A stretch of DNA of 64,000 nt from contig NZ_FNKQ01000001.1 of assembly GCF_900100875.1 (NCBI RefSeq), positions 1,054,001-1,118,000 of the forward strand. Direction: 5' to 3'. A program made the position numbers and the translations under genes. Source of the stretch: Halopelagius longus (lineage in GTDB: Archaea; Halobacteriota; Halobacteria; Halobacteriales; Haloferacaceae). Of this stretch, positions 53,995 through 62,867 are shown in pieces. Positions within the stretch are counted from its first letter, which is position 1. Every line of letters starts with the position of its first letter. The notes under the pieces are model-generated. The model ran no database searches and was not told the DNA's origin. It was given only the letters and a program-made list of their open reading frames with translations.

Positions 53995-54857
53995 CCGACC
54001 CCCAAGACGCCATCGACGCGGCGGCGGACGCCCGAGCGACGGAGCGAGACCCCCGAATCGACGAGCGAACCGCCGGCGAGGTGCAGGAGGGCGTGCCGTT
54101 CATCGGCGCCGGTCCGGGCGACCCCGGACTCCTCACCGTCACCGGGAAGGAACTCGTCGAGTCGGCAGACCTCGTCGTCCACGCCGGATCCTTGGTCAAC
54201 AGCGAACTGCTCGAAGCGTACTGCGCGGACGCGGAGCAGGTGTCGAGCATCGGCAAGGACTTAGAGGAGTTGGTGCCGCTGATGCGGGACGCCTACGAGG
54301 ACGGACGGAACGTCGTCCGCCTCCACAGCGGCGACCCGGCCATCTACGGGGCGGCCCTCGAACAGATGGACGCGCTGGAACACGAGGGCGTCCCGACGTA
54401 CGTCGTGCCGGGCGTCACCTCCGCGTTCGCCGCCAGCGCGACGCTCCGAACCCAACTCACGCTGAACGGCGTGGCCAACCACGTCGCGTTCACCCGTCCG
54501 CAGGGGAAGACGCTCGACCCCGAGGACGACCACATCGGCGAGTTCGTCGAGATGGGCGACGTGACGACCTGCATCTACCTCGGAACCCACGCCGTCGGCG
54601 AGACGATGGACCGACTCCTCGAAGACGGCCACGACCCCGAGACGCCGGTCACCGTCGTCTACCACGCGTCGTGGCCGGACGAGGAGGTCATCGAGGGGAC
54701 CATCGGTACCATCGGCGACCGACTGGCGGAGGCGGGCTACCGCGCCTCCGCGCTCGTCATCATCGGCGACGCGGCGCGGAAGGCGGGGTACGAACGCTCC
54801 TACCTGTACGGAGACTGGGCGAACCGCGGTTCCGCGGAGACGGAAGCGGACGACTGA
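53991..54857 (+). CDS. cbiF: Cobalt-precorrin-4 C11-methyltransferase
   Basis: 288 residues. The core motifs VPFIGAGPGDPGLLTVTG, VRLHSGDPAIYGAALEQ and VPGVTSAFAASATL, and the VVYHASWPDE segment mark CbiF/CobM. A leader of about 35 residues (Asp/Ala/Arg-rich) precedes the domain. GTG start overlapping the cbiL stop. Confidence 0.94.
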   Translation: MTDPQDAIDAAADARATERDPRIDERTAGEVQEGVPFIGAGPGDPGLLTVTGKELVESADLVVHAGSLVNSELLEAYCADAEQVSSIGKDLEELVPLMRDAYEDGRNVVRLHSGDPAIYGAALEQMDALEHEGVPTYVVPGVTSAFAASATLRTQLTLNGVANHVAFTRPQGKTLDPEDDHIGEFVEMGDVTTCIYLGTHAVGETMDRLLEDGHDPETPVTVVYHASWPDEEVIEGTIGTIGDRLAEAGYRASALVIIGDAARKAGYERSYLYGDWANRGSAETEADD

Positions 54858-54866
54858 TTTTCACTC

Positions 54867-55847
54867 ATGAGTACAGACACGAACGACACGGAATCGGGCG
54901 AATCGGGCGGCCACTGTTCGACGCCGGACTCGGACGGCGAAGTGGCCGAAGAGATAGCGATAATCAGCTTCGAGCGGAAACTCGACACCGCACGCGAGAT
55001 AAAGGAGGGGATCGGCGACGGCTACGAGCGGGTGGACATCGTCGAGTACCACGGCGACGTGTTCGAAGAGCACTGGGGCGAGTACGACTGCTTCGTCGGA
55101 CTGATGGCCTCGGGCATCGCGATGCGGAAGACCGCGCCCCTCCTCGACGACAAGTGGGACGACCCCGCGATAGTAGTCGTAGACGAGGAACTCACGTGGG
55201 CCATCCCCATCACCGGCGGCCACCACGGCGCGAACCAAGTCGCCCACGACCTCTCGCAGTTAGGCGCGGTGCCCGCGATGACCACCGCGAGCGAAGCCGC
55301 GGGCAAGCAGGGCGTCGAGAGCAAGGCGAAAGCGCTCGACACCCACGTCGTCAACGGCGATTCGACGGTCGCGACGAACCTCGCCGTCCTGAACGACGAA
55401 CTCGGGCCGGTCGCCCGCCTCGACGGACCGAAAGCGGTCCTCGTCGGCGACGACGTGACCGTCCTCAAGCGCAACGCCGACGACGGCGTCGTCCTCGGGA
55501 CCGGAACCGTCTCGGGGGTGAAGAAGTCGCAGGTGCTCGACGCGTGGGAGGCCGCCCTCTCGGACCTCGGGTTGGAGTTCTCGGACGTGGACTTCGTCGC
55601 CACGGGCACCCGAAAGGAGGGCGAAGAGGGGCTGTACGACGCCGCACAGGAGATCGGCGCGGGCGTCGTCCTCTTCGAGAAGGAGACGTTAGCGGAGTTC
55701 GAGGGGCCCTCGCCCTCTCGGTCGAAGGAACTCATCGGCTGGCCGGGCATCGCCGAGGCGTCGGCCATCGCCGGCGGCCGCGAGCACGAACTCGCCCGCG
55801 AGAAAGAGCGGTTCGACGACGCCGTGACGGTCGCGGTGGGGCGGTAA
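54867..55847 (+). CDS. cbiG: Cobalt-precorrin-5A hydrolase
   Basis: 326 residues. CbiG opens the lactone ring and releases acetaldehyde after ring contraction. The central region FVGLMASGIAMRKTAPLL, ITGGHHGANQVAHDLSQLGA and the C-terminal VATGTRKEGEEGLYDAA match the family. The N terminus has a low-complexity HCSTPDSDGE stretch. It follows cbiF by 9 bp. Confidence 0.93.
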   Translation: MSTDTNDTESGESGGHCSTPDSDGEVAEEIAIISFERKLDTAREIKEGIGDGYERVDIVEYHGDVFEEHWGEYDCFVGLMASGIAMRKTAPLLDDKWDDPAIVVVDEELTWAIPITGGHHGANQVAHDLSQLGAVPAMTTASEAAGKQGVESKAKALDTHVVNGDSTVATNLAVLNDELGPVARLDGPKAVLVGDDVTVLKRNADDGVVLGTGTVSGVKKSQVLDAWEAALSDLGLEFSDVDFVATGTRKEGEEGLYDAAQEIGAGVVLFEKETLAEFEGPSPSRSKELIGWPGIAEASAIAGGREHELAREKERFDDAVTVAVGR

Positions 55848-55848
55848 G

Positions 55849-56784
55849 ATGAGCGGGACGGACGCCCCGAACGACGCCGCCGCGGAGGACGCCGCCGACG
55901 CCGCGGGCGATTCGATGGGGACGCTCTACGTCGTCGGTATCGGCCCCGGTCTGCCGCACGCGATGACCCAGCGAGCCAAAGACGTCATCGCCACCGCAGA
56001 CTGCGTCGTCGCGTCGAACCTCTATCAGGAGTTCCTCCGGCGCGACGGGACGCTCCCGCCCGAGAGCGCCGAAGTGGAGGCGGCACCCGACGGCGGGACG
56101 ACGGCCAGCGGCGACCCCGGAACCGTCTTCGAACGGCGCGGGGGGACCCGGCAGACGGTCGTTCGCTCGACGATGGGGCGACAGATAGAACTGGCCCGCG
56201 AGGCGTTCGAACGCGTCCGCGCGGGCGAGGATGTCGCCCACGTCTCGGGCGGCGACCCGAACGTCTACGGCAAGAGCGACCTGCTGTTCACGATGGCCGA
56301 GGAGGAGGAGGCGTACGACGTTCCCATCGAAGTCGTCCCCGGCGTCACCGCGGCCCTCGGCGGGGCGGCGAACCTCGGCGCACCGCTCTCGAACGACTTC
56401 TGCACCGTCTCTCTGTCCGACAAGTGGCGAGGCTGGGACGAAATCGAGGAGAAACTGCGCGCGGCCGCCATCAGCGGGTTCGTCATCGTCCTCTACAACT
56501 GCTGGCGGGACTACCAGCGCGCCATCGACGTGATTCGCGAGGAACGGGCCGACGACGCGCCGGTCGGCATCTTCAACGACGCCGGGCGGAGCGACGCGGG
56601 CCGGAACCTCGACGACGAGACGCACACCATCACCACCCTCGGCGAGGCGAACGACCACGAGGACGAAGTCGGCGGGATGGGCACCTCCATCCTCGTCGGC
56701 AACCACGAGACGGCGGTCTGGGAGAACGACCACGGCAAACACCTCGTCACCCCGCGCGGCGGGCGTGACGTCGACGACTTCTGA
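55849..56784 (+). CDS. cbiH: Cobalt-factor III C17-methyltransferase-like protein (CbiH, first copy)
   Basis: 311 residues. Motifs LYVVGIGPGLPHAMTQRAKD, HVSGGDPNVYGKSDL, VPGVTAALGGAANLGAPL and FVIVLYNCWRDYQRA fit the C17-methylating, ring-contracting CbiH/CobJ family. A second CbiH follows; the substrate split between them is unknown. One-base gap after cbiG. Confidence 0.88.
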   Translation: MSGTDAPNDAAAEDAADAAGDSMGTLYVVGIGPGLPHAMTQRAKDVIATADCVVASNLYQEFLRRDGTLPPESAEVEAAPDGGTTASGDPGTVFERRGGTRQTVVRSTMGRQIELAREAFERVRAGEDVAHVSGGDPNVYGKSDLLFTMAEEEEAYDVPIEVVPGVTAALGGAANLGAPLSNDFCTVSLSDKWRGWDEIEEKLRAAAISGFVIVLYNCWRDYQRAIDVIREERADDAPVGIFNDAGRSDAGRNLDDETHTITTLGEANDHEDEVGGMGTSILVGNHETAVWENDHGKHLVTPRGGRDVDDF

Positions 56785-56786
56785 CA

Positions 56787-57854
56787 ATGAGCACTGACGA
56801 CACCACCGAACGGAGCACAGACGCAGAGAGCGAATGCGGAGCGAGCGACGCCGCCAACGCGGCCGACGGCGCGACCGACGCGGCGTCGAGTTCGAAGTGC
56901 GGAGCCTCGAAATCGAAGGCGGACGGCGGCGTCGCGAGTAGCGCCGAAACGGAGGCGAGCACCGACGAGACGGCGTCGAAGTGCGGAGCCTCCGGGTCCT
57001 CGTCTTCGTCCGGGTGCGGCGCCTCGAAGACGTCCGCGACCGACGAGAAGGTCGGGTCGACCGTCGACGACTTCGAGGCCGACCCCGGCCGACTCGTCGC
57101 CGTCGGGTTAGGCCCCGGCCAACCGGAGGGGATGACCCAACGCGCCCGCGCGTCGCTCTTGGAGGCGGACCACATCGTCGGCTACACCACGTACGTCGAA
57201 CTCCTGCCGGAGGAGGTCACGGAGTCGGCCGAGGAACTGTACGACACGCCGATGTGCGGCGAAGTCTCCCGCACGGAGGAGGCGATAGACCGCGCCCTCG
57301 CCGGGAACGACGTCGCCATCATCGGGAGCGGCGACCCGAACGTCTACGCGCTGGCCGGACTCGCGCTCGAAATCCTCGAATCGAAGGGAGCGACCGCGAG
57401 CATGGTCGATTTCGAGGTGGTCCCGGGCGTGCCGGCCGCCCAGTCCTGCGGCGCGCGGTTGGGCGCGCCCCTCGTCAACGACACCGTCAGCATCTCGCTT
57501 TCGGACCACCTGACGCCGATGCCGACCATCGAGTCCCGCCTCCACGCCGTCGCGGGCGAGGGCTTCACCATCGCCATCTACAACCCGTGGAGCCGAAAGC
57601 GCCGGGAGAACTTCGAGAAGTGCTGCGAGATTCTGCTGGAACACCGCGCGCCGGACACCCCGGTGGGCATCGTCCACGGCGCGGGACGCGACGACGAACG
57701 GGTCGAAATCGTCGAACTGCGGGAGTTAGAGGAACTCGGCGAGACGGACCTCATCGACATGACCACGACCCTCTTGGTCGGCAACGAGGAGACGTACGTC
57801 TGGGACGACCGGATGGTGACGCCGCGGGGGTACGAGTCCAAGTATGACTACTGA
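56787..57854 (+). CDS. cbiH: Cobalt-factor III C17-methyltransferase (CbiH, second copy, cysteine-rich N tail)
   Basis: 355 residues. The core starts at about residue 96 (LVAVGLGPGQPEGMTQRARA) with GSGDPNVYALAGLALEI, VVPGVPAAQSCGARLGAPL and IAIYNPWSRKRRENFEKCCEI. The first 90 residues are Ala/Ser/Asp rich with four spaced CGAS motifs (near 15, 34, 62 and 73): this unusual tail could bind iron-sulfur or another metal. CbiH enzymes with an added iron-sulfur domain are known in some bacteria. Overlaps the ferredoxin-like gene downstream by 11 bp. Confidence 0.88.
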   Translation: MSTDDTTERSTDAESECGASDAANAADGATDAASSSKCGASKSKADGGVASSAETEASTDETASKCGASGSSSSSGCGASKTSATDEKVGSTVDDFEADPGRLVAVGLGPGQPEGMTQRARASLLEADHIVGYTTYVELLPEEVTESAEELYDTPMCGEVSRTEEAIDRALAGNDVAIIGSGDPNVYALAGLALEILESKGATASMVDFEVVPGVPAAQSCGARLGAPLVNDTVSISLSDHLTPMPTIESRLHAVAGEGFTIAIYNPWSRKRRENFEKCCEILLEHRAPDTPVGIVHGAGRDDERVEIVELRELEELGETDLIDMTTTLLVGNEETYVWDDRMVTPRGYESKYDY

Positions 57855-58113
57855 GTACCGGGTCCGCCTCGACCGACGCGCCTGCGACGGCGTCTTCGCC
57901 TGCCTCGTGCGCGACGACCGGTTCGCCGAGGCGACGGACGGTCTGGCGACGATAGACGGCGGCGACCGAGGCGGCGACGACGGAGACGCCGACGGCGACG
58001 ACGCCGACGAGATGGTCGTGGCGTTCGCGGACGACCGACTGGCGGACGCAGAACAGGCCGCCCGCGCCTGTCCCGTCGGCGCTATCGACGTGACCGAGGT
58101 GGACGATGAGTGA
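57844..58113 (+). CDS. Ferredoxin-like protein of the cobalamin operon
   Basis: 89 residues. YRVRLDRRACDGVFACLVRDDRF and ARACPVGAIDVTEV match the two halves of a single-cluster ferredoxin, but only three cysteines are visible (C, C and the CP motif). This suggests a [3Fe-4S] cluster or a non-Cys fourth ligand. The middle has a long Asp/Gly insert. It overlaps cbiH by 11 bp and may give electrons to a Cbi enzyme. Confidence 0.8.
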   Translation: MTTEYRVRLDRRACDGVFACLVRDDRFAEATDGLATIDGGDRGGDDGDADGDDADEMVVAFADDRLADAEQAARACPVGAIDVTEVDDE

Positions 58114-58822
58114 CTCGGCCGCCGAAGCGCCGACGCCCGATCCCGTCGAGGACCTGCTCTCGGCGACGGCGGCGACGGCGTACTTCTGGGGTCGCGTGGC
58201 GGGCGACGGCGAACTGACGCGGGACTGCGTGACCGTCCGGACGGAAGACGGCACGTCCGCCGACGCGTTGGCGGCCGTCGCCGGCGCGGGCCGGACCGAA
58301 AACGAGCACCGCGTGGCCGCCCGCGAGTCGGCGCACGACGCCTCCATCGTCCGCTTCGAGGACGAGTACGAACTGCAAGTGTTCGGCGCGCCGGCCGGCC
58401 GCGCCGGTGCCGCCCTCGGCCTGCCAATCGACGGACAGCCCGGCGGGTACCGGTTCGACACGTTCTCCGACCACCGCGCGCAACTCGTCCGGGGACTCCT
58501 CGAAGCCTGCGGCACCGTCTGTTTCCGCGAGTCCTCGGCGTCGGTCGGCGTGTCGTTCGTCCACGACGACGAGACGCTGCTTCGGACGGTCCGGTCGCTT
58601 CTCGACGCCGCCGAACCGCACGTCCCGACCGACGACCTCTCGGAGACGTCCTCTGGGGGCTACTGGTTCGGGCTGGCCGACGACGCCGACACTGCGGCGT
58701 TCGCGGAGTGGGTGTACGACGGCAGCGACGAGACGGGACTGTACTCGGCGGAGCGACGCCGGAAACTCCGCCGGAGCGTCGAGCGCGCGACCGGAAGCGA
58801 GGTGGGAGAACTCTCCCGATGA
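58106..58822 (+). CDS. Cobalamin-operon protein with LAGLIDADG-like repeats
   Basis: 238 residues. Two repeats look like the dodecapeptide helices of LAGLIDADG proteins: AYFWGRVAGDGELTRD near residue 26 and LVRGLLEACGTVCFRESS near 130, each followed by a beta-rich half (e.g. VSFVHDDETLLRTVRSLL). Catalytic acids are partly kept in the first repeat (Gly-Asp-Gly-Glu) but lost in the second (A-C-G-T). It is unlikely to be a homing endonuclease here, as the genes around are intact and it is conserved in haloarchaeal cobalamin clusters as I recall. Function unknown. Overlaps both neighbours by a few bases. Confidence 0.6.
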   Translation: MSDSAAEAPTPDPVEDLLSATAATAYFWGRVAGDGELTRDCVTVRTEDGTSADALAAVAGAGRTENEHRVAARESAHDASIVRFEDEYELQVFGAPAGRAGAALGLPIDGQPGGYRFDTFSDHRAQLVRGLLEACGTVCFRESSASVGVSFVHDDETLLRTVRSLLDAAEPHVPTDDLSETSSGGYWFGLADDADTAAFAEWVYDGSDETGLYSAERRRKLRRSVERATGSEVGELSR

Positions 58823-60045
58823 CCGCGAACGCGAAAGCGGCCCCGGTCGGACTGGACGACGAGGCCGTACTGCTCGTCGGCCACGGCTCCCGCCGCGAGA
58901 AGTCCAACGAGCAGGTTCGCACGCTCGCCGCCGAGTTGGAGGGCCGACTGGGCGTCCCGGTGGACGCGGGCTTTCTCGAACTGGCGAAGCCCTCGATACC
59001 GGACGCCATCGCGGGACTGGCGGCGAGCGTCTCGCGAGTCACCGTCGTCCAACTCTCGCTGTTCGCGGCGAGTCACGTCAAGAACGACGTTCCGCTGGCG
59101 GTACAGGAGGCCCGCACGGACCACCCCGAACTCACGGTACACACCGGGGCGCACCTCGGCGTCCACCCCGCACTCGTCGATATCCTCGACGACCGGGCCG
59201 CGGCGGTAGAGGCGGAGTTGGGCGTGGACCGCGAGGAGGACGACGTGGCGGTGGTGCTCTGCGCCCGCGGGTCCAGCGATCCGGACGCGAACGCCGACGC
59301 GCACAAACTCGCCCGGTTACTGTACGAGGGGCGGTCGTTCGACCGCGTCGAAACGTCGTTCGTCGGCGTCACCGAACCACGCCTCGACGAGACGCTGCAC
59401 GCGGTGGCCAAGCACCGTCCGGACGCCGTCGTCGTGCTCCCGTACATGCTGGGCGACGGCGTTCTCACGGGGCGCATCCGCGACGGCGCGGACGAATTCG
59501 ACGACGAGTACCCGTACGTCGCCGCCGCCGCCGGCGACCCGCTGGGAACCGACACGCGTCTGTTGGACGTTCTCGGCGACCGCTGGCAGGAAGCGCGCAC
59601 CGACAGCGTGGACATGTCCTGCGACACCTGCAAGTACAAGGTCGAACTCGACGGCTACGAGGAGGACGTCGGCGGCGCGCGTGCGATGCTGCGGGCGATG
59701 ACGCACCTCGAATCGCACGCCGACCGCGACGACGTGGACGAGGATCCGCACGCCCACGACGCCCCGGAGAAACACGTCGCGGTGTGTACGAACCAGACCT
59801 GCGCCGCCGACGGGTCGCCGGCCGTGCTCGAACGGTTGCGGCAGGAGGCACGCGACTCCGACGCCTGCGACGCCCGGATCACGCGCTCGTCCTGCCTCGG
59901 TCGGTGCGGCGACGGCCCGATGGTCGCCGTCTACCCCGACGGCGTCTGGTACGGCGGCGTCGACCGAAGCGACGCGGAGCGAATCGTCTCGTCCCACCTC
60001 GACAGGGATCGCATCGTCTCGGATATCGTCGATCAGACGCTATAA
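58819..60045 (+). CDS. cbiX: Sirohydrochlorin cobaltochelatase CbiX with [2Fe-2S] ferredoxin domain
   Basis: 408 residues. Inserts cobalt into sirohydrochlorin to begin the anaerobic pathway. Two CbiX domains are fused: the first with VLLVGHGSRREKSNEQ (catalytic His, about 20), the second with VVLCARGSSDPDANADAHK. A middle SCDTCKYKVELDGYEED motif and a C-terminal thioredoxin-like ferredoxin (about 310-408) with CTNQTCA and SSCLGRCGDGPMVAVYPDGVWY. The latter gives redox sensing or electron input. Overlaps the previous gene by 4 bp. Confidence 0.93.
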   Translation: MTANAKAAPVGLDDEAVLLVGHGSRREKSNEQVRTLAAELEGRLGVPVDAGFLELAKPSIPDAIAGLAASVSRVTVVQLSLFAASHVKNDVPLAVQEARTDHPELTVHTGAHLGVHPALVDILDDRAAAVEAELGVDREEDDVAVVLCARGSSDPDANADAHKLARLLYEGRSFDRVETSFVGVTEPRLDETLHAVAKHRPDAVVVLPYMLGDGVLTGRIRDGADEFDDEYPYVAAAAGDPLGTDTRLLDVLGDRWQEARTDSVDMSCDTCKYKVELDGYEEDVGGARAMLRAMTHLESHADRDDVDEDPHAHDAPEKHVAVCTNQTCAADGSPAVLERLRQEARDSDACDARITRSSCLGRCGDGPMVAVYPDGVWYGGVDRSDAERIVSSHLDRDRIVSDIVDQTL

Positions 60046-60049
60046 TACA

Positions 60050-60421
60050 ATGAGCTGCTACGAAATCGAAGCACTACGACTCGGACTGATGAACGTCCTC
60101 GGAACCGAAGACCGGAGCGCGCGCGAACACGCCGAGAAAGAGCTCGACGGGCACCTCGACGGACCCGTCGAGGCTTTGGCGAACGCCGCGACGCTCTCGG
60201 AGATTCAGCGACACCTCGACGCGGCGCTGGTGGACCTCGAAGAGGAGATAGCCGCGACGGACGCCGACGATCCGGAGTACGACTACCTCCGCGGACGGTT
60301 GGTAGCCGTTCGGGACGCCGAGCGCGCCGTCCGCAGGCTAACCGACCAGGGGGAGAGCGTCCTCGGCGGACTGGGCGAGGCCCACGACGTACTCCACGAG
60401 ACGTTCCCCGTCGATGAGTGA
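60050..60421 (+). CDS. DUF3209 protein
   Basis: 123 residues, all helical by appearance, starting MSCYEIEALRLGLMNVLG. DUF3209 proteins are mostly found beside CbiX in archaea and bacteria and may assist cobalt handling; this rests on context. Four bases after cbiX and overlapping the next start by 8 bp, so cotranscribed. Confidence 0.85.
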   Translation: MSCYEIEALRLGLMNVLGTEDRSAREHAEKELDGHLDGPVEALANAATLSEIQRHLDAALVDLEEEIAATDADDPEYDYLRGRLVAVRDAERAVRRLTDQGESVLGGLGEAHDVLHETFPVDE

Positions 60422-61649
60422 CGCGGGAGAACCGTGCGCGGTCGAACTCGGCGAGGTGACGCCGGCCCGGTCCCGCCACGCCGGCAGACGGTCGGCGGTC
60501 GAACTGCGCGACGAACTCCTGGTCGTCGGGACGGCCGCCGGCGACGTACTCGCGTACGACCGGTCCACGCTCGACGAGCGTTGGAGCGCCGAAACGCGGA
60601 GCGAGAGCGCGTCCGTCGTCTCGGCGGCGTCGTTCGGCGACGGCGTCGCGGTCGGCGAACGCGGCCCCGAGGGACGCATCCGGGTCTACGACGCCGCGAC
60701 CGGCGAACGTCGCTGGACGTACGACACGGCGGCCGACGTGGGGACGCCCCAGAAGGAGTCGCGCTTCTTCCTCCCGTTCGTCGCCGACGTCGCGTCCGGC
60801 GGCGACCGACTGTACGTCGCCGCTCGGCGCTACGAACGCGACGGCGACCGCCGCTCGTTTTCCAGCGCGGTGTACGCCTTCGACGTGGAGGGAGAGGCGG
60901 TCTGGACGTACGAGACCGACGCCTCCCCGATCAGCATCGACGCCGACGGGCGACGCCTCGGGATCGCCTACAACCGCTGTCCGGGCGCTCACCAGCACGG
61001 CCTCGTCGTCCTCGACGCGGAGACGGGCGAGGTTCGGTGGGAGTGGGACCCCGGAACCGACGGTCAGCGACGCGTCGGCGACGTCTCCCTCGTGGACGAC
61101 GGAGCCGTGGTCGCCAGTCACGGCGACTACCGCGGCTACCGCCTCGGCCGAGGCGGTGCCGAGGAGTGGCGCGTCGACGTAGCGACGCCGACGACCGTCG
61201 GCGACGAGACGCTGTACGCGTATCCGAATCACGCGCACGCGACGAGCGAGGGCGTAGTCTTCGTCACGGGGAACACGTACTCGACGGAGGGCCGCGAGAC
61301 GGAGTCGTTACACCCGCGGGAACACACCGCCGTCGGCTACACCCCCGACGGCGAACGCGCGTGGACGGCCTCCGTCGGCGGGTTCGCGAGCGAACTCGGG
61401 ACGGCAGGCGGACGCGTCGCCGTCCCCGGAGCGCAGCACTTCCGGACGCGCGACGCCGACGTGCACGGCCTGCGACTGTTCGGTACGGACGCCGGCCCCG
61501 AGACGAGCCTCGAAACCGACGGCGTCGTCACGGCCGTCGCACTCGACGGCGAGGCGTTCGCCGCCGTCGAAGAGCCCGTCGTCTACCACGACGACGGCGC
61601 GGAACGAGGCACCTACCGGGTGCTCCTCGGAACCGAAGAGCGAGCGTAA
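60414..61649 (+). CDS. PQQ-like beta-propeller protein
   Basis: 411 residues of repeated WxY-type propeller blades (YDRSTLDERWSAETR, YDAATGERRWTYDTAADV, LDAETGEVRWEWDPGT). No signal peptide, so cytoplasmic. Probably a binding or scaffold protein; its role in cobalamin synthesis is unknown, although it belongs to the operon by overlap. The last gene of the plus-strand run. Confidence 0.85.
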   Translation: MSDAGEPCAVELGEVTPARSRHAGRRSAVELRDELLVVGTAAGDVLAYDRSTLDERWSAETRSESASVVSAASFGDGVAVGERGPEGRIRVYDAATGERRWTYDTAADVGTPQKESRFFLPFVADVASGGDRLYVAARRYERDGDRRSFSSAVYAFDVEGEAVWTYETDASPISIDADGRRLGIAYNRCPGAHQHGLVVLDAETGEVRWEWDPGTDGQRRVGDVSLVDDGAVVASHGDYRGYRLGRGGAEEWRVDVATPTTVGDETLYAYPNHAHATSEGVVFVTGNTYSTEGRETESLHPREHTAVGYTPDGERAWTASVGGFASELGTAGGRVAVPGAQHFRTRDADVHGLRLFGTDAGPETSLETDGVVTAVALDGEAFAAVEEPVVYHDDGAERGTYRVLLGTEERA

Positions 61650-61741
61650 CACACTCGGCCGCGTCGCTCGTCGGAGACGTAGCGTCCGGTTCTTCTCGGA
61701 AAACTCGACTTCCTCGGACGACTGTCGAACGGTCCGCAGAA

Positions 61742-62101
61742 CTACTCGTCCGGCCGAGCGTCGTCTCCTCGGCGGACTCCTAACTCCGTCGCGTCCGGAC
61801 CGAACTCGCCTTCGAGCAGGTCCGGAACGTCCTCCGGGCGCACGTCCGAGTACCACCGACTGCGGGGGTGGATAGCCACCGCGGTGCCCTCCGCGCTGCA
61901 CAGTCCGAGGCAACTCGTCTCGGCGACGTGGACGCGCGACCAGAAGACGTCTCGCTCCCGCAACCACGATTTCACCGCGTCGTACACGTCCGCGCCGTGC
62001 GCCTCCGCACAGCAGGCGTACTCCGAGTCCCGCGCGTTCGTACAGACGAGCACGTGGTCGGAGAACCCCTTTTCTGCGACCTCTTCGGTTCGCGGTCGCA
62101 T
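61742..62101 (-). CDS. [2Fe-2S] thioredoxin-like ferredoxin
   Basis: 119 residues. VLVCTNARDSEYACC and ETSCLGLCSAEGTAVAIHPRSRWY show the thioredoxin-like ferredoxin pattern (CX..CC...SCLGxC) shared with the C terminus of CbiX. Its ATG overlaps the cbtA stop, so it is coupled to cobalt uptake. It probably passes electrons or senses redox in cobalamin synthesis. Confidence 0.85.
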   Translation of the reverse strand: MRPRTEEVAEKGFSDHVLVCTNARDSEYACCAEAHGADVYDAVKSWLRERDVFWSRVHVAETSCLGLCSAEGTAVAIHPRSRWYSDVRPEDVPDLLEGEFGPDATELGVRRGDDARPDE

Positions 62102-62865
62102 CAGTCCGCTCCGAGCGTCGTCTCCGCGTTCGGCGTCGAAGGCTCGGACGCCCGACCGTCCGTCGCGCGGCGACCGAGTAAGGCGTGCGTGCCCGCGAGG
62201 ACCAGCCAGAGCAACGCCTGCCCGAACACGACCATCCCGGTCAGCCCCACCGCGAACTCCGACGGAAGCGCGCTCTCGACCGAGTTCGACGGCGCGAGCG
62301 CGACCGGAATCGCGAGCAGACCGAAGGGGAACACCGCGACGACTGCGGCGGTGGCCCGCCCGTACTCGCCACGGAGGCGGTCGTACGCGAACCCCGAGAG
62401 CAGGCAGACGAACGCGCCGGCGACCATCATCCCCCCGTAGACGAGGAGGCGGGTGTCGGTGGGGAGCGACTGCTCGGCGCCTATCTGGGGCGGTAAAGCG
62501 AGCCACGGCGCGCCCGATGCGGTGACGAAGCCGGCGACGGCCAACAGATAGCTCTTCGTGCCGCCGGTCCCCGGTATCGCGGGTTCGAGGAAGTAGTAGG
62601 CGACGCCGAAGACCACCCCGCCGAGGAGGACGCCCCAGAGGACGCCGGAGACGACGCTCACGGCGTTCGTGACCGCCGCGGAAACGGCGCTGTCGTGGTG
62701 GGATTCGCCCGTCTCGTGGGTGTGGCCGTCCGCGTGGTGGCCCGCTCCGCCGAACTCGTCGGCGAACGCGATGAACGGGTTTCCGACGAGGGCCACGAGC
62801 AGGCCGAACACGAGTCCGGCGACGACGCCCGCCTTCACGCCTCGCTTCACGTACGTAAAGAACAT
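62101..62865 (-). CDS. cbtA: Cobalt transporter subunit CbtA
   Basis: 254 residues with about six membrane helices (for example VKAGVVAGLVFGLLVALVG at 10-28). A His-rich loop near 40-60 (GHHADGHTHETGESHH) fits metal binding. CbtA works with CbtB and is usually linked to cobalamin genes. Its start lies 2 bp after cbtB. Confidence 0.9.
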   Translation of the reverse strand: MFFTYVKRGVKAGVVAGLVFGLLVALVGNPFIAFADEFGGAGHHADGHTHETGESHHDSAVSAAVTNAVSVVSGVLWGVLLGGVVFGVAYYFLEPAIPGTGGTKSYLLAVAGFVTASGAPWLALPPQIGAEQSLPTDTRLLVYGGMMVAGAFVCLLSGFAYDRLRGEYGRATAAVVAVFPFGLLAIPVALAPSNSVESALPSEFAVGLTGMVVFGQALLWLVLAGTHALLGRRATDGRASEPSTPNAETTLGAD

Positions 62866-62867
62866 GA

